From: Desulforhopalus sp.
GTDB taxonomy: Bacteria > Desulfobacterota > Desulfobulbia > Desulfobulbales > Desulfocapsaceae
Length of the DNA: 64,000 bases
Direction of reading: 5' to 3'
Assembly: GCA_030247675.1 (NCBI GenBank)
Contig: JAOTRX010000002.1
Location: 1,178,001-1,242,000, forward strand
Under the pieces are notes generated by a model. It was not told where the DNA came from. It worked only from the letters and a program-made list of their open reading frames with translations, and ran no database searches. The stretch's first letter is position 1. Each line of letters starts with the position of its first letter. Of this stretch, positions 43,650 to 52,515 are shown in pieces. Position numbers and translations under genes: made by a program.

Positions 43650-43900
43650 TACACCTGCTTGGCAATCCGCCACTACGCCGCAACAGAAAAATCTCAGCCT
43701 TATTGAAGTCTTGCCGTTAATGTGCCGAGGGCGAAGATTTGTGAGATTGACTATCAAACAGGATAGTGCCTGCAGTGTCAATTTCTATTTGAAGGTGATG
43801 GCGTATACCGCACGGACAAATGGTTCGTTTGCGCAGGCCGGCTGACCGACTCGCCTTTAAAAGCCGGCCCTCTGCCCGCTAATTGCCCGCCTGTGGTTGA
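43650..43900 (+). repeat. Duplicated noncoding segment, copy 1
   Basis: Resembles 46950-47299 over three blocks, including GTGAGATTGACTATCAAACA (43740-43759) and the end block CCGCCTGTGGTTGA. Estimated by eye at ~75 percent identity over the first ~150 bp. Confidence 0.7.
43804..43859 (+). repeat. Diverged copy of the ~54-bp repeat
   Basis: Starts TATACCGCACGGACAAA, keeps TTCGTTTG and ends CTCGCCTTTA. The stem is altered to GCGCAGGCCGGCTGAC. It lies inside duplicated segment copy 1. Confidence 0.65.
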
Positions 43901-44219
43901 TCTAAGACCCTCCTTGGGCTTTATTGGCAGCAGGTTTTCTACTTAAGGGCTTGTTGAACTTTTCGATGATGGCTGGCCAGAATATGGAGAGACTTTCATC
44001 GAGGTGCAGGCATGATAATCGTCTGTGGCGGGATACTGTTGTCTATTTTTTTCGGAAAAGATCCTGGAGAGCTTGGTGTAATAGCGAGTATTGGTTTCAG
44101 TGTAAAAGTATTTGCTTTACATGTTGGTAAAAGACAGCTTTTATGCATGAGATTGGATGGCACTCTGTTGTAAAGGGTTTTTTGGAGAATCCAAAAGAAA
44201 GCAAATACTTATCATCCTC

Positions 44220-44243
44220 CCACAAAAATTGGTTTTTGTGGAG
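44220..44243 (+). promoter_or_regulatory. Leader hairpin overlapping the pseudopilin ribosome site
   Basis: CCACAAAAA (44220-44228) pairs perfectly with TTTTTGTGG (44233-44241), loop TTGG. The likely Shine-Dalgarno GGAG (44240-44243) begins in the 3' arm, 6-7 bp before ATG 44250. Confidence 0.5.
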
Positions 44244-44249
44244 CAAAAC

Positions 44250-44711
44250 ATGAAAATCCACCACAATCAGAAAGGACTTACCCTGCTAGAGTTGATGGTC
44301 GTCGTTGCGATCATCGGCGTTCTGGCGGCGATTGCCATCCCAATGTACCAGAACTATATCCGCATAACCCAGTACCGCGTTGTGATCAGCAACATGCAGA
44401 TGATCAGTCGTGAGTGCACGGCATTTCAAGTAGTCAACAATCGTTTCCCGGCAAATCTTAATGAAATCGGCCTTGGCAATCTTCGAGACCCCTGGGGAAA
44501 CACCTACGAATACCTCAACATCGCCGATGACAAGCCAAAAACAGGACAAATGCGCAAAAACCGCAACATGGTTCCGGTCAACACCGACTATGACCTCTAC
44601 AGCAAGGGACCCGATGGGGTGTCCCAAAAGCCTTTTTCCGCCCGGGCGAGCCTTGATGATATCGTCCGCGCAAACGATGGTGGTTATTTTGGTCGGGTAT
44701 CCGACTATTAG
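44250..44711 (+). CDS. Pseudopilin (type II secretion GspG-like)
   Basis: 153 residues with a prepilin leader MKIHHNQKG cut before [20 protein letters not shown], keeping the Glu at mature position 5. The C-terminal part has [10 protein letters not shown] and DLYSKGPDG, hallmarks of GspG-type major pseudopilins. No other secretion or pilus gene is nearby, so it is an orphan. The ATG at 44250 has GGAG upstream; the longer frame from 44157 adds only unlikely residues. An HD-GYP gene follows 17 bp later and may be co-transcribed. Confidence 0.85.
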   Translation: MKIHHNQKGLTLLELMVVVAIIGVLAAIAIPMYQNYIRITQYRVVISNMQMISRECTAFQVVNNRFPANLNEIGLGNLRDPWGNTYEYLNIADDKPKTGQMRKNRNMVPVNTDYDLYSKGPDGVSQKPFSARASLDDIVRANDGGYFGRVSDY

Positions 44712-44728
44712 ATACGAGCGGAGGTGTT

Positions 44729-46816
44729 ATGGATGCTGGGTTGGACTTTCTCAATAGCAGGGTAGCCAGGCGGTTTAGTCTGCTTTTTCTCCTCTGTGCC
44801 TTTGTGCCGACGATGGTTTTGATCGCCATAACCTACCAGAAGGTATCAAACGAACTTGAGCAGCAAAGTCTTCGCCGCTTGAAGCACGAAGCCAATGCCT
44901 ATGGGATGGGGCTTCTCGATCGGATGATTCGGCTCGACAATGAGTTGGCCAATATAGGTGGGCTGTTCAGCAGCGCCCCGGTTACTCATCTAGATTCAGC
45001 CAAATCCGTTGGACTGGAACCCCTTTTTACTGGCATAGCGGTTTTCCATCTGGGTGAAGATGTGCAACCGATCATGGGCAAGATTGATGCGACTGATCTT
45101 CAGCGGGTCATCGGAGATGCCGATCTTAGTGATGACAAACCCTTCGTGGTAACTCTCAGTGATGGTCCTCATCCCGGCCAGGTGTTTTTCGGGGTTAGCA
45201 ACAGAAACGATCGTGGCGAGAAATTTGTGGTAATCGGTGCGGCCAGAATTGACTATCTCTGGGGAGTCGGCGCAAGTCCTCTGCTGCCGCCGCTCACTGA
45301 ACTCACCACCTATGACCGGACCGGCCAAGCCATTATGGCAACCGAAAACAGCCCCAACGGAGAGTACGCTGAGCTCAAACGACACCAGCACGAAAATGAC
45401 GCCAGGGTCTTTAGTTATAAGCTTGGCGGGGAAACTTTTTTTGCCTCGGCGGTGAATGTCTTTTTTGAATCACGCTTCCAGCGAACAGGCTGGCTTATCC
45501 TGCTCAGCCAGGCAAAGAGCGATGCCATGGCGGCTATGGATAGTTTTCGCCGGACCTTCCCGTTGATAGTCCTCTTCCTGCTGCTCTTGATCCTCTTTCT
45601 TTCGATGAGTTTTATCCGCAAAAACCTCAAGCCGTTAAAAATGTTAATTGAGGGTACCAAGCGGGTTGCCGACCGTGATTTCACCAACCGCGTGAAAATA
45701 ACCAGCAATGACGAATTCGAGGACCTTGGCCGCGCCTTCAACGAGATGACCGGCCAATTAGACAAACAGTTTGCCGCCTTGCAACTTTTAGCCGAAATCG
45801 ACAGAGCGATTCTCTCCTCCCTTGATCGCAAAAAAGTACTCGCCACCACCCTGCTGCGCACCAAGAAATTCTTCGCATGCACCACAACCATCTTCGTCAA
45901 ACACTCAAAACAATCTCCAGGACACCTCAAGGTCTATAAGATGTTGGGGCGGCGGCAGGAAGACCCAGTCGTTAGTTATTCTGCCTCAAGCGAGGAGGAC
46001 CTGCGTCTGCTGTTTGGTACAGAACCAGCGCGTTTGTTCCGTGGAGATGACATCCCGCCGCTATTCACCTCCCTGTCGGCTGAGTGTCGATTTTTTCTTC
46101 GTTTGCCGGTAGCCTTCGCACATTCCTCCGATCGTCTGCTCATCTTCGGCTGGAAAGAACCACCGCATCTTGATGAAGATGCCATGGCCCAGGCCAAGCA
46201 GATCGCCAACCAGCTGGCAGTTGCCTTAACCAATTCGCAACTCGTTGATGATCTAGAAAAACTCGCCATGGGAACCATCGAAGCCCTGGCAAGGACGGTG
46301 GACGCAAAATCAAAGTGGACTTCCGGCCATTCGGAACGGGTTGCTGAGATATCGGCGACCATTGGCAGGCATATGGGACTTACGGAGAAGGAAATTGAAA
46401 GCTTGAAAAGAGGTGGCTTACTCCACGATATCGGCAAGATAGGTATTCCCATGGCGATCCTCGACAAACCGGGTCACCTTGATGAAAAAGAGTATGCCGC
46501 TGTCTGTGAGCATCCGGCGATCGGTGCGCGAATTCTTGAACCGATCACCGCCTATCAGGACATCCTGCCCATGATTGCCCAGCATCATGAAAAGTTTGAT
46601 GGGAGCGGCTATCCGCAAGGCTTACGCGGTGAGGAAATTGACCTGCGTGCTCGGATCATGTCGGTTGCCGACGTCTGGGATGCGGTGGTCTCCGACAGAC
46701 CCTACCGCCAGGGATGGATCCATGATCGCGCCAAAAAGCTGATCATCGAAGGTGCGGGCAGCCACTTCGACCCGAAGGTAGTCGATGTCTTTCTGGCGGT
46801 AGTGGCAGAGCCCTGA
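44729..46816 (+). CDS. Membrane HD-GYP cyclic-di-GMP phosphodiesterase with HAMP and sensor domain
   Basis: 695 residues. One N-terminal helix (FSLLFLLCAFVPTMVLIAI), a periplasmic sensor region to ~270, a second helix (FPLIVLFLLLLILFLSMSFI), then HAMP (KMLIEGTKRVADRDFTNRV). A GAF-like region precedes the HD-GYP domain. The latter has GHSERVAEIS, HDIGK near 565, QHHEKFDGSGYP near 617 and DVWDAVVSDRPYR. All metal residues appear present, so it should degrade c-di-GMP. It follows the pseudopilin gene by 17 bp, suggesting linked control of a surface structure. Confidence 0.92.
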   Translation: MDAGLDFLNSRVARRFSLLFLLCAFVPTMVLIAITYQKVSNELEQQSLRRLKHEANAYGMGLLDRMIRLDNELANIGGLFSSAPVTHLDSAKSVGLEPLFTGIAVFHLGEDVQPIMGKIDATDLQRVIGDADLSDDKPFVVTLSDGPHPGQVFFGVSNRNDRGEKFVVIGAARIDYLWGVGASPLLPPLTELTTYDRTGQAIMATENSPNGEYAELKRHQHENDARVFSYKLGGETFFASAVNVFFESRFQRTGWLILLSQAKSDAMAAMDSFRRTFPLIVLFLLLLILFLSMSFIRKNLKPLKMLIEGTKRVADRDFTNRVKITSNDEFEDLGRAFNEMTGQLDKQFAALQLLAEIDRAILSSLDRKKVLATTLLRTKKFFACTTTIFVKHSKQSPGHLKVYKMLGRRQEDPVVSYSASSEEDLRLLFGTEPARLFRGDDIPPLFTSLSAECRFFLRLPVAFAHSSDRLLIFGWKEPPHLDEDAMAQAKQIANQLAVALTNSQLVDDLEKLAMGTIEALARTVDAKSKWTSGHSERVAEISATIGRHMGLTEKEIESLKRGGLLHDIGKIGIPMAILDKPGHLDEKEYAAVCEHPAIGARILEPITAYQDILPMIAQHHEKFDGSGYPQGLRGEEIDLRARIMSVADVWDAVVSDRPYRQGWIHDRAKKLIIEGAGSHFDPKVVDVFLAVVAEP

Positions 46817-46896
46817 TTTCCTCAGTCTATGACATTCCCGTCACGGCCATCTGTTGCAAGGAGCATGGCTGCATCACCGGCAGGAACTCGCCTCGT

Positions 46897-46942
46897 AAAG
46901 CTGCGTTGAGTAGATCGTCTGCTCAATCAAACGATACCATAA
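46897..46942 (-). repeat. Partial ~54-bp repeat, minus orientation
   Basis: On the minus strand: TATGGTATCGTTTGA, then TTGAGCAGACGATCTACTCA and ACGCAGCTT. About 14 bp of the left part is missing. Confidence 0.6.
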
Positions 46943-46949
46943 AATCTTC

Positions 46950-47299
46950 CTGCACTTGTTTTGCAATCGGCGATGACCGTATGGAAAAAATCCAGCCTTA
47001 TTGAGGTCTTACCTTTAAATTGATGAGGTGGAAAGTTTGTGAGATTGAATATCAAACAGGATAGCGCGTACAGTATCAATTTGTAATTCAACGTGGCGGC
47101 GGGAGAGATGATGGTGAGGTGATAAGAAATCGTTTTCTCAGGGCGTCTTACACCGTAAGGGCGTTGGTTTTATATGAGCGGATGGGCTGCTCTACTCAAC
47201 TACATACTGCAAGGACATGATTTCGTATGCGCAGACAAGCGGCTCAACTCAGCTATAAAAACCGGATTTCTGATCGGCTAATCGTCCGCCTGTGGTTGA
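46950..47299 (+). repeat. Duplicated noncoding segment, copy 2
   Basis: Shares TTGAGGTCTTACC-type and GTGAGATTGAATATCAAACA blocks and the end block CCGCCTGTGGTTGA with copy 1 (43650-43900). It is longer because it contains two ~54-bp repeats instead of one. Confidence 0.7.
47149..47257 (+). repeat. Tandem pair of ~54-bp repeats, diverged
   Basis: Units start at 47149 (TACACCGTAAGGGC) and 47203 (CATACTGCAAGGACATG), period 54. The second keeps GCAGACAAGCGGCTCAACTC. Confidence 0.75.
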
Positions 47300-47464
47300 C
47301 GGGAGACAAATGAAGGGCATATACTCTTCAAAGAGCGGCCACCCGGTGGAAACGGGACTGGTGACGCTTCTCCCCGATAAAACCTAAGCCTGGCCCATGG
47401 CGATCAGACGCCTTTCCGGTCAGGTAGAAACGCCGCTATCCTGCAAGCCTGGCGAGGAAAACCG

Positions 47465-48688
47465 ATGCAACTGGATCTCAACCACCTTATTGGCGCCTTG
47501 TCCAATACCATCGACCTGGTCGGGGTCGATGAACTCTACCATGGCAAGCGGGTTGCCTATATGGCCGACTGCTGTGCCGCCTCCTTGAATCTTAATGACG
47601 ACGAGCGGCTGCTGCTTTTTCGTGCCGGGCTGCTTCACGATTGCGGGGTATCATCGACCAAGGTCCACAAACAGCTGGTCGACGAGCTCGACTGGAACGG
47701 CTCCGACCTGCATTGCCGGCTGGGTGCCGAACGGCTGCGTCTTTTTGCTCCCCTTGCCCCCTTGAGCGATATCATCCGCTACCATCACACCCGCTGGCCG
47801 GAGTTACAGGACATACCCCTGCCGGCGAGAACCCGGCGCTACGCCAATCTCATCTTCCTCCTCGACCGGGTCGATGCTTTAGCCGGCCTGCACCCGTCGG
47901 CCAATCATCTGGTGGCCAAGGAGTCGATCCTTCGGACACTCAACAGCCTGGGGGAGAGCTATTTTGATCCGGAGCTGGTCGAGATCCTCATGCTGGTGTC
48001 GGCAAACGATGCCTTCTGGCTGGGCATGGAACCGGTGCACATTGAAGGCTTCATGGCCACCCACAGCACCGCCGGCAACCCGAGCCCCATCGACCTGGAT
48101 GGTCACGACCTGCTGCATGTCGCCTCCCTGTTCGGGCAGATTGTCGATGCTAAAAGCCGGTACACCGCCGAACATTCCCGCGGGGTGGCAAGTCTTTCGC
48201 GATTCCTTGCCGAGCACAGCGGTCTGGCACCGGCAACCTGTGACCGGATCGAGGCGGCGGGCCTTCTGCACGACCTTGGTAAACTTCAAGTCCCCGACAT
48301 CATACTTGATTTCGATGGGCAGCTGGATCAGGACGGCCTGTTCGCCATGCGCCATCACAGCTATGTCACCTATCAGATTCTCCGGCGCATCAAGGGCTTC
48401 GAGGATATCGCCCGCTGGGCCGCCGATCACCACGAAAAACTCGACGGCAGCGGCTACCCCTTCCGCAGGACCGCCAGTGAACTGGACATTGAATCGCGGA
48501 TCATCATCATCGCCGATATCTTCCAGGCCATGGCCCAGGACCGGCCGTACCGTTCGTCGCAGCCGGTTAACACCATTGTCGATCTGCTTCGCCGCGGGGC
48601 GGAAAGCGGTCAGCTCGATGCGGAGCTGGTGTCCCTAGTTTGCGCCATGCCCGAGGCCTGCTATTCTGTCGCCGTCGGCGAAGGGTGA
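47465..48688 (+). CDS. Cytoplasmic tandem HD-domain protein (second domain HD-GYP)
   Basis: 407 residues without membrane helices. The first half is an HD domain (GLLHDCGVSS near 60, RYHHTRWPEL near 100) with no GYP motif. The second half has AEHSRGVASLS, LLHDLGKLQVP near 269, DHHEKLDGSGYPF near 325 and DIFQAMAQDRPYR, a complete HD-GYP. GAGGAAAA precedes ATG 47465. Likely a c-di-GMP phosphodiesterase with a regulatory first domain. Confidence 0.85.
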   Translation: MQLDLNHLIGALSNTIDLVGVDELYHGKRVAYMADCCAASLNLNDDERLLLFRAGLLHDCGVSSTKVHKQLVDELDWNGSDLHCRLGAERLRLFAPLAPLSDIIRYHHTRWPELQDIPLPARTRRYANLIFLLDRVDALAGLHPSANHLVAKESILRTLNSLGESYFDPELVEILMLVSANDAFWLGMEPVHIEGFMATHSTAGNPSPIDLDGHDLLHVASLFGQIVDAKSRYTAEHSRGVASLSRFLAEHSGLAPATCDRIEAAGLLHDLGKLQVPDIILDFDGQLDQDGLFAMRHHSYVTYQILRRIKGFEDIARWAADHHEKLDGSGYPFRRTASELDIESRIIIIADIFQAMAQDRPYRSSQPVNTIVDLLRRGAESGQLDAELVSLVCAMPEACYSVAVGEG

Positions 48689-48721
48689 GCGGGGCTCCCT
48701 TTCCTATCGGTTGTCCATCCT

Positions 48722-50164
48722 TTAGTCCGCCGCCCCGTCAACCACCGACCTGGCGAGATCGTCAAAGACCAGATTGTGAAAGGGCATTACCGCATACCAA
48801 TAGGCCCTGCCTATTAGCCCTTTGGGCAGGAAATGGGCGGTCTGCACCAGGCAATCTTCCTTAATGTCGAACTCCAGCCAGGCCTCGCCGGGCAGTTTCA
48901 TCTGGGCATATAACAGCAGGCGCTGGTTTGGCCTAATATCCGCCACCTTCCAGAAATCTATGGCGTCACCCAGCCGCAGGCTGTCCGGCAGCCTGCGGCC
49001 CCGATTGAGGCCATAGCCGCCGGCAATTTTGTCCATCAGGCCCCGTAGCTGCCAAAGGAAGGTATAGCGTGACCAGCCGTGGCCACCGCCCAGCCGGCAG
49101 GCGCTGGCAAAGACCTTTTCCGGTTTTTCTCCTTTGTTGAAAGGTATGCGCCGCACATCGCGCAGCACCGCCCCGGCGGGGTCGTTGAAATCGCCGATAT
49201 CGCAGGCGCGCAGGCCGCTGCTGTCGCACCACCGGCTGAGTACCTGGTTGCGGGTCAAGTCACGTTCGGCCTCGGCCACCGCCTGAGTAAACGGCATGGG
49301 CTGGATCTGCGGGAAGGTGAGGGTGGCATTGTCGTTTTGCTGCACGGTCTCACTTTTCAGGCCCTCCACCAGAGCAGCGGCAATTTTATACGGGACGGGA
49401 GTGAAGAGGACCAGCCAGTAGGAGGCAAGCTTTGGCGACAACACCGGTACCGGCACAATCCACCGTCGCAAACCCATGGTTTTTGCGGCTTGCGACACCA
49501 TTTCCTGGAAGCTGATTTTCTCCGCGCCGATATCGACTACCAGGTTGCCTGTTGCCGGTACGTCGATCGCCGCTTCGAGGTAGTTGAGGACATCGCCGAT
49601 GGCGATTGGCTGGGAAACGGTGCGCACCCATTTCGGGGTGAGCATGAACGGCAGCTTTTGCGCCAGATTGCGGATAATTTCATAGCTGGCACTGCCCGAG
49701 CCGATGATGACCCCCGCCCGTAGCCACAGGGTCTGAATTTGCTCGGGCTGCGCCGCCAGGATTTCCCCGGTTTCCAGGCGACTGAGCAGGTGCTTGCTGG
49801 CGGTATCCTTGACGCCGAGTCCGCCGAGATAGATGATGCGGCGGACACCCGCGGCGATGGCCGCCTGTACGAAATTCTCGGCGCTGGTGCTGTCCAGCCG
49901 CCGATAGTCATCTTTTTCACCCATCGAATGAATGAGATAGAAGGCCGTGTCCACCCCGCTTAAGGCACGGTCGAGGGACGGCCGGTCGAAGGTCGAGCCT
50001 TCCATGATCTCCACGCGATCGGCAACGGCCACCTGGACTTTCCGGCGGTTGCGGACGAGAAGCCGCACCGTATGGCGGTTCTGGTCGAGGAGGTGGTGGG
50101 TGAGGCGTCTGCCGATATAGCCGGTTGCGCCGGTGATGAGAACGGTCTTTTTGGTCTGGGGCAT
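48722..50164 (-). CDS. SDR/NAD(P)-binding protein with DUF2867 domain
   Basis: 480 residues from the chosen ATG at 50164; the longer frame to 50260 adds a non-protein-like extension. The Rossmann motif is VLITGATGYIGRRL at the start. FYLIHSMGEKDDYRRLD and IIYLGGLGV follow, the pattern of atypical NmrA/YbjT-like reductases. The last ~150 residues form DUF2867 (LPGEAWLEFDI, KGLIGRAYWYAVMPFH). Often called a DUF2867-containing SDR; the substrate is unknown. It has no clear operon partner. Confidence 0.85.
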   Translation of the reverse strand: MPQTKKTVLITGATGYIGRRLTHHLLDQNRHTVRLLVRNRRKVQVAVADRVEIMEGSTFDRPSLDRALSGVDTAFYLIHSMGEKDDYRRLDSTSAENFVQAAIAAGVRRIIYLGGLGVKDTASKHLLSRLETGEILAAQPEQIQTLWLRAGVIIGSGSASYEIIRNLAQKLPFMLTPKWVRTVSQPIAIGDVLNYLEAAIDVPATGNLVVDIGAEKISFQEMVSQAAKTMGLRRWIVPVPVLSPKLASYWLVLFTPVPYKIAAALVEGLKSETVQQNDNATLTFPQIQPMPFTQAVAEAERDLTRNQVLSRWCDSSGLRACDIGDFNDPAGAVLRDVRRIPFNKGEKPEKVFASACRLGGGHGWSRYTFLWQLRGLMDKIAGGYGLNRGRRLPDSLRLGDAIDFWKVADIRPNQRLLLYAQMKLPGEAWLEFDIKEDCLVQTAHFLPKGLIGRAYWYAVMPFHNLVFDDLARSVVDGAAD

Positions 50165-50304
50165 GGCGTACCTGAAAAAAGCCTGAGGATAATGGTGATG
50201 GTCAGTGTACCTGCGGGCCGGTCCGGCAGGCAAGACCACAGCTGTTTGTACCTGACACATTAAGACGAAAATTCCCTAAGGCAAAGTGGGACATTTGGTA
50301 GCGT

Positions 50305-50326
50305 ACTGATAGTGAGAGCTATCAGT
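50305..50326. promoter_or_regulatory. Perfect palindrome between two minus-strand genes
   Basis: ACTGATAG (50305-50312), 6-nt spacer, CTATCAGT (50319-50326). It lies ~140 bp upstream of the SDR gene and 75 bp downstream of the LuxR-type gene. It may be an operator or a terminator stem; there is no T tract. Confidence 0.4.
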
Positions 50327-50400
50327 GAGGTCCGGCCTTGCGACAAAGCAGCACCGGGTGGCGAGACGGAGAAGGGACAATGCCCCGCCATGGGGTGGCC

Positions 50401-51249
50401 TTATTGCAAGCCCAGTAGATAGGAGCGCAGGTTGCTGCCGCTCTTGCTCAAGCCCAGTTTCCTCCTGATATGCTTGCGGTGAAAATCGACGGCGGCGGTG
50501 GTGATCGCCATGATCTCGGCAATGTCAGCACTGCTCCGGCCCTCCCGGACCATGGTCGCCACCTTAATTTCCTGGGGGGTGAGGATGGTGTTGAGGCTGC
50601 CGAGGCGGTTGAGGAAGGGCGAGGCGATCTCGTTCAGGCGCTCTTCGAGGATTTCGAGAATGGTCCGCTCCCGTTTCGGCAGAGGGCTGTTCATGAGCTG
50701 ATGGACGTAGGGCAATATCAGGGTGCGGATGTTGGCCAGCATGTTTTCTTCGAGCTGGACGCGGTCCTTCTGGCGATGGTCGAGGAGGACCTTCAGGGCG
50801 ATGTTGCTTTCCTCCAGCTTGCCGGCCTGTTCGCGAAGGTTTTCCTCCTTTTTCGCCAGGTCGCGGTGGATATGCATGAGCGGTGTGATGTCCTCGTGCG
50901 ACATGACCGCCCGGCCGCTGCCCGGATCGCGGAACTTGACCACCCGCAGGGCAAACCAATGTTCCTCAGTGGGTGAGTGGCAGGGGTAATTGATGAAAAA
51001 CTCCTCGATCTCTCCACCCAAAACCTGGCGGATGCCGGCGGCGATCCGTGCCGTGTCGTCGGTGGGGGAGGTGCTGGCCCGGTCGCAGGTTTCAAGATAG
51101 TTCAGGCCGATGCAGGATGCCTCGACCCTGATGCCGTTTTTCTCGCCGTATTCTCGCCATGCCCGGTTGGTTTCAATAATTTGCCCGGTGGTGTCAATAA
51201 TGGCGATATGAGCGGAAATCGAATCGAGGGCGAGTTTATAGATATCCAT
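50401..51249 (-). CDS. PAS-domain LuxR-type transcriptional regulator
   Basis: 282 residues. PAS domain first (SISAHIAIIDTTGQIIETNR), with two Cys (SCIGLNYLETC) and HSPTEEHWFALRV; a coiled-coil (AKKEENLREQAGKLEESN) follows. The C-terminal HTH reads LTPQEIKVATMVREGRSSAD and AAVDFHRKHIRRKLGL, a LuxR/GerE type. The ATG at 51249 has AAGGTG upstream and is preferred to the GTG at 51258. It resembles PAS-LuxR proteins often found in Desulfovibrio-like bacteria; the signal is unknown. Confidence 0.87.
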   Translation of the reverse strand: MDIYKLALDSISAHIAIIDTTGQIIETNRAWREYGEKNGIRVEASCIGLNYLETCDRASTSPTDDTARIAAGIRQVLGGEIEEFFINYPCHSPTEEHWFALRVVKFRDPGSGRAVMSHEDITPLMHIHRDLAKKEENLREQAGKLEESNIALKVLLDHRQKDRVQLEENMLANIRTLILPYVHQLMNSPLPKRERTILEILEERLNEIASPFLNRLGSLNTILTPQEIKVATMVREGRSSADIAEIMAITTAAVDFHRKHIRRKLGLSKSGSNLRSYLLGLQ

Positions 51250-51395
51250 GGCAGGCACCTTATAAAAGAGGAGCGGAGGCTGTACCCGCTACACAATGCA
51301 CCACTTTCGCCGTCATTGCAAGACCCGTCAGGGCCCCGGGCCGGGGCGGCTCTGCCGGACCCGATACGCCAGAGCTTGCCGGGCGTCCGGCTGCT

Positions 51396-52367
51396 CTACA
51401 CCCGGAGAAATTTATCACGGTATTCCCGCGGTGAGAGGTTGGTGTGCTGCTTAAATAAACGGCGGAAGGTGCTACTGTCTTCGTAGCCGATCTGCCGGGT
51501 GATCTCGTCGATGGTGGAAAGGGTCGTTTCGAGCTTCTTCCTGGCGGCCTCGATACGCACCATCTGCAGATATTGAACGGGGCTGCTGCCCGTGGCTTCT
51601 TTGAACCTTCTCTTGAAATGGCGGGGACTTATCCGCACATGGCCGGCCACCTCGTCGATCATGATCGTTCCGGAGAAATTGTCTTCCAGATAGCGCTGGG
51701 CCTTTTCTATCTCGGCATCACCGTGTTCCCTTTCCCGGCGAAAGATATAATAGGGGGCCTGGCTTTCCCGGTTGGGGTCGAGGAGCAGGGCCTTGGCGCA
51801 GGTCGAGGCCAGTTCGTCGGAGCCGTACCTGGCGATTATCCTGAGGCCGAGGTTGAAATTGGCGGTGGCGGCACCGGTACAGAGCAGGCCGTCGTCCTCG
51901 GTCACCAGGTGTTCGGTATGCAGATGGACCTCGGGAAAGGTGCGGCGGAATTTACGGGCAAACTGCCAGTTTGTCGTCGCCTTCCTGCCATTGAGTAGGC
52001 CTGTCTCGGCAAGGAGGAATACCCCGGTGCACATCGCGGCAATGGGCGTTCGCTTCTGATGTTGGGCGATAAGCCAATCGTTTAGCACACCGCGCCCCTC
52101 GGCCGATGGTTCCGGCAGGGGGATGAAGGGTGGCAGCAGGATGAAATCGCTGTCGTCGACGGCTTCGAGCGGGCGATGGGCGAGCAGCTGGATGCAGCCA
52201 CTGCCAAGGGCCGGGGCGCCGTCCACTGTGGCAATTTCGGTGACAAAGAGCGGCTGTCGGTTGCCGGTAAGCGATGTCTGCCACATATTGGCAATGGCAA
52301 ACATATCGAGCAGGCTGGTGATGCCTGATGAGAAGCAGCCGTCTGCGGCAAAAAAGGTAATCTTCAT
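51396..52367 (-). CDS. GlxA-type regulator (DJ-1/PfpI domain with AraC HTH)
   Basis: 323 residues. The N-terminal DJ-1/PfpI-like domain has ITFFAADGCFSSGITSLLD and AAMCTGVFLLAETGLLNG with Cys in the nucleophile-elbow position. The C-terminal AraC domain has two HTHs (IMIDEVAGHVRISPRHFKRR, ITRQIGYEDSSTFRRLFKQH). A strong AGGAGGG site precedes the ATG. It is divergent from the molybdopterin oxidoreductase gene and probably controls it. Confidence 0.9.
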   Translation of the reverse strand: MKITFFAADGCFSSGITSLLDMFAIANMWQTSLTGNRQPLFVTEIATVDGAPALGSGCIQLLAHRPLEAVDDSDFILLPPFIPLPEPSAEGRGVLNDWLIAQHQKRTPIAAMCTGVFLLAETGLLNGRKATTNWQFARKFRRTFPEVHLHTEHLVTEDDGLLCTGAATANFNLGLRIIARYGSDELASTCAKALLLDPNRESQAPYYIFRREREHGDAEIEKAQRYLEDNFSGTIMIDEVAGHVRISPRHFKRRFKEATGSSPVQYLQMVRIEAARKKLETTLSTIDEITRQIGYEDSSTFRRLFKQHTNLSPREYRDKFLRV

Positions 52368-52399
52368 CCAACCCTCCTCTTTGGTTGTTGATTTCTCAT

Positions 52400-52431
52400 G
52401 GCCGTTTATGCACGGTTTTTGGCATTTATGC
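52400..52431. promoter_or_regulatory. Direct repeats in the divergent region (candidate AraC-type operator)
   Basis: GGCCGTTTATGC (52400-52411) and GGCATTTATGC (52421-52431); the shared TTTATGC is repeated exactly 20 bp apart, the spacing favoured by AraC-family dimers. It sits 33 bp from the regulator start and ~85 bp from the oxidoreductase start. Confidence 0.45.
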
Positions 52432-52515
52432 CTCTTTTCATTTGTTCGTGCAAGGGGTAACTAGGTGGGAAGAGTCGTCCCTTAGGGCGAATAACTAACC
52501 AACAGGGGGTGTTCC

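Larger units (their letters stand above)
43527..44249. other. Intergenic region with duplicated segment and inverted repeats
   Basis: 723 bp; no gene is supported (the small frames at 43603 and 43924 have no family features). It contains copy 1 of a duplicated segment (43650-43900) with a ~54-bp repeat inside. A perfect 11-bp inverted pair GTATTTGCTTT/AAAGCAAATAC (44108-44118, 44198-44208) and the leader hairpin at 44220-44241 follow. Confidence 0.55.
46817..47464. other. Intergenic region dominated by repeats
   Basis: 648 bp with no gene. It contains a partial inverted ~54-bp repeat (46897-46942), duplicated segment copy 2 (46950-47299) and a tandem pair of ~54-bp repeats (47149-47257). Confidence 0.6.
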
